Assembly: GCA_900764225.1 (NCBI GenBank)
Contig: CAAFNG010000117.1
Coordinates: 1 to 5,445 of the forward strand
Direction: 5' to 3'
Origin: Lachnospiraceae bacterium
Lineage (GTDB): Bacteria > Bacillota > Clostridia > Lachnospirales > Lachnospiraceae
DNA: 5,445 nt
Within the stretch, counting starts at the first letter, position 1; every line of letters begins with the position of its first letter. Below are positions 4,708-5,445 of this stretch, piece after piece. The notes beneath the pieces were generated by a model, which was given only the letters and a program-made list of their open reading frames with translations, searched no databases and had not been told where the DNA came from. The position numbers and the translations under genes were made by a program.

Positions 4708-5199
4708 TTACATTCCTCCTCTCACATACAGGTCCATGGTTACTGATTTCGCAGATCCAGTGTAAGCTACCTTGAATCCATTCAGCAGCTTGTCCGTAAA
4801 CTCAATATCTCCCACAGCACCACCAGATACGCTGGTAACTTCTGCTGTGATAAGATACGTCTTATAATTGCGTGGAGTTTTCAGCTGAATGGTTTTCACT
4901 GAGTTATTAAACGGATATACCTGGGAGTTTGTCAGGGTGACTGTGACTTTCTCGCCGTCAAGTCCCTCTACTTTTCTCATAACACTTTTCAGCATCCTGA
5001 CAGCCTCTGCGCTTATTTCATGTGCTTCCAGGATTCCCTGCTCCATGTGATTGAAATTAGTTGCGCTCTGCTCAGTGCCTTCCTGCAGAACTTCTCCCGG
5101 ATCAGGGACGTGTTCAATGCTTCCGTCCGAGTTCTGTGTTTCTTTGTACCGATACGGATTTTCTACGACTTCATCTTTCCAATATGTCGGTTCGTACAT
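4708..5199 (-). CDS. Tail-appendage-like phage structural protein (163 aa)
   Basis: The N-terminal half has WKDEVVENPYRYKETQNSDGSIEHVPDPGEVLQEGTEQSATNFNHMEQGI (residues 7-56 approximately), a pattern I associate with tail-fibre or baseplate-associated proteins of Firmicutes phages: a WKD start, a PGxVxQxGT turn and an ATNFNHME helix start. A helix at about 50-77 leads into a beta-rich C-terminal domain (KVTVTLTNSQVYPFNN, TIQLKTPRNYKTYLITAEVTS, TMDLYVRGG). This N-helix-plus-beta layout suits a short trimeric appendage or an adaptor to which the receptor-binding protein is fixed. The start is supported by AAGGAGG at 5214-5208, eight bases upstream, and the gene begins 16 nt after the previous stop. 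The exact role is inferred. Confidence 0.82.
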   Translation of the reverse strand: MYEPTYWKDEVVENPYRYKETQNSDGSIEHVPDPGEVLQEGTEQSATNFNHMEQGILEAHEISAEAVRMLKSVMRKVEGLDGEKVTVTLTNSQVYPFNNSVKTIQLKTPRNYKTYLITAEVTSVSGGAVGDIEFTDKLLNGFKVAYTGSAKSVTMDLYVRGGM

Positions 5200-5215
5200 T
5201 GTGCATACCTCCTTC

Positions 5216-5416
5216 CTACTCCTCTAAAATGTTGATGGTTACTCGGTAATAAATACCTTCCTTTTTGGATTTCTTGGTGATATTTTCAGCTTTACTCCAC
5301 CAAAGCTCTCCACTTGTACTGTAAAGCTGTACTTCTGTTACCTTTACCTCACCGGATTCCGAAGGGTTTAATATAAATTCAATCTTTACTTTTCCATCAC
5401 TGCTAATAGTGATATC
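5216..5416 (-). CDS. C-terminal fragment of a phage structural protein
   Basis: Only the last 66 codons are present, because the right adapter cuts the gene. An apparent GTG start giving MYKRQ is adapter sequence and must be discarded. The genuine part reads DITISSDGKVKIEFILNPSE and continues through VTEVQLYSTSGELWWSKAENI to RVTINILEE, a beta-strand-rich segment with short charged turns, ending at TAG 5218-5216. Such ends are common in baseplate or tail-fibre proteins, and the downstream gene begins within 16 nt. No family can be named from this piece. Full length and start are outside the window. Confidence 0.75.
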   Translation of the reverse strand, partial: DITISSDGKVKIEFILNPSESGEVKVTEVQLYSTSGELWWSKAENITKKSKKEGIYYRVTINILEE

Positions 5417-5445
5417 CTGTCTCTTATACACATCTCCGAGCCCAC
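5417..5445. other. Nextera/Tn5 sequencing adapter (artefact), right end
   Basis: The last 29 bases are the reverse complement of the Nextera read-2 adapter, beginning CTGTCTCTTATACACATCT. They match the left end in inverted orientation. They are library sequence and produce the false MYKRQ start on the minus strand. Confidence 0.97.

Noticed and set aside
1..5445. Terminal inverted repeats as mobile-element or phage ends
   Set aside because: Both ends match the Nextera transposase adapter exactly, including the Tn5 mosaic end.

Overview
The window is a 5.4 kb fragment of a tailed-phage or prophage late region. It carries a complete diversity-generating retroelement (DGR) on the minus strand. 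Gene content, strong AGGAGG-type ribosome binding sites, tight gene packing and protein style suggest a gut Firmicutes host (Lachnospiraceae/Clostridia-like). The host is inferred, because no taxonomic marker is present. Both ends are untrimmed Nextera (Tn5) library adapter (1-27 and 5417-5445), so genuine sequence runs from 28 to 5416 and the end genes are cut by the library, not by biology.

All convincing genes read right to left, in one apparent operon. From the right: the C-terminal end of a structural protein (5416-5216); a 163-aa tail-appendage-like protein (5199-4708); an unlisted 56-aa protein (4705-4535); a 121-aa protein (4535-4170); then the DGR: variable target protein with a formylglycine-generating-enzyme/C-type-lectin-like fold (4166-3120), accessory protein Avd (3061-2630), template repeat TR (2596-2481), a 228-nt spacer, and the reverse transcriptase (2252-1032). 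Further left are a 56-aa gene overlapping the RT 3' end (1141-971), a possible 22-aa basic peptide (974-906), a membrane-anchored coiled-coil protein (890-336) and a holin-like membrane protein running into the left adapter (300-28).

The mechanism can be read from the sequence. TR and the variable repeat VR at the end of the target gene align without gaps over 116 bp. They differ at 13 positions, and all 13 are adenine in the TR sense strand (8 A>G, 4 A>T, 1 A>C). None of the 90 non-adenine positions differs. Eleven Asn codons (AAY) in TR are the mutable sites, and ten are substituted in VR. The RT would copy TR RNA with adenine-specific errors, with Avd as partner, and the cDNA would replace VR, diversifying the C-terminal ligand-binding face of a putative receptor-binding protein. 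A 7-bp hairpin with a GGGA loop downstream of VR matches the target-recognition hairpin described for phage DGRs.

The DGR class is known. The less ordinary points are a 12-bp palindrome and a third copy of the A-free VR/TR end core in the TR-RT spacer, a TR reading frame in phase with avd behind a double stop, a 10-bp duplication around the target stop codon, and the overlap of the RT tail with a small well-initiated gene. No plus-strand gene, tRNA, CRISPR, integrase or clear promoter was found.
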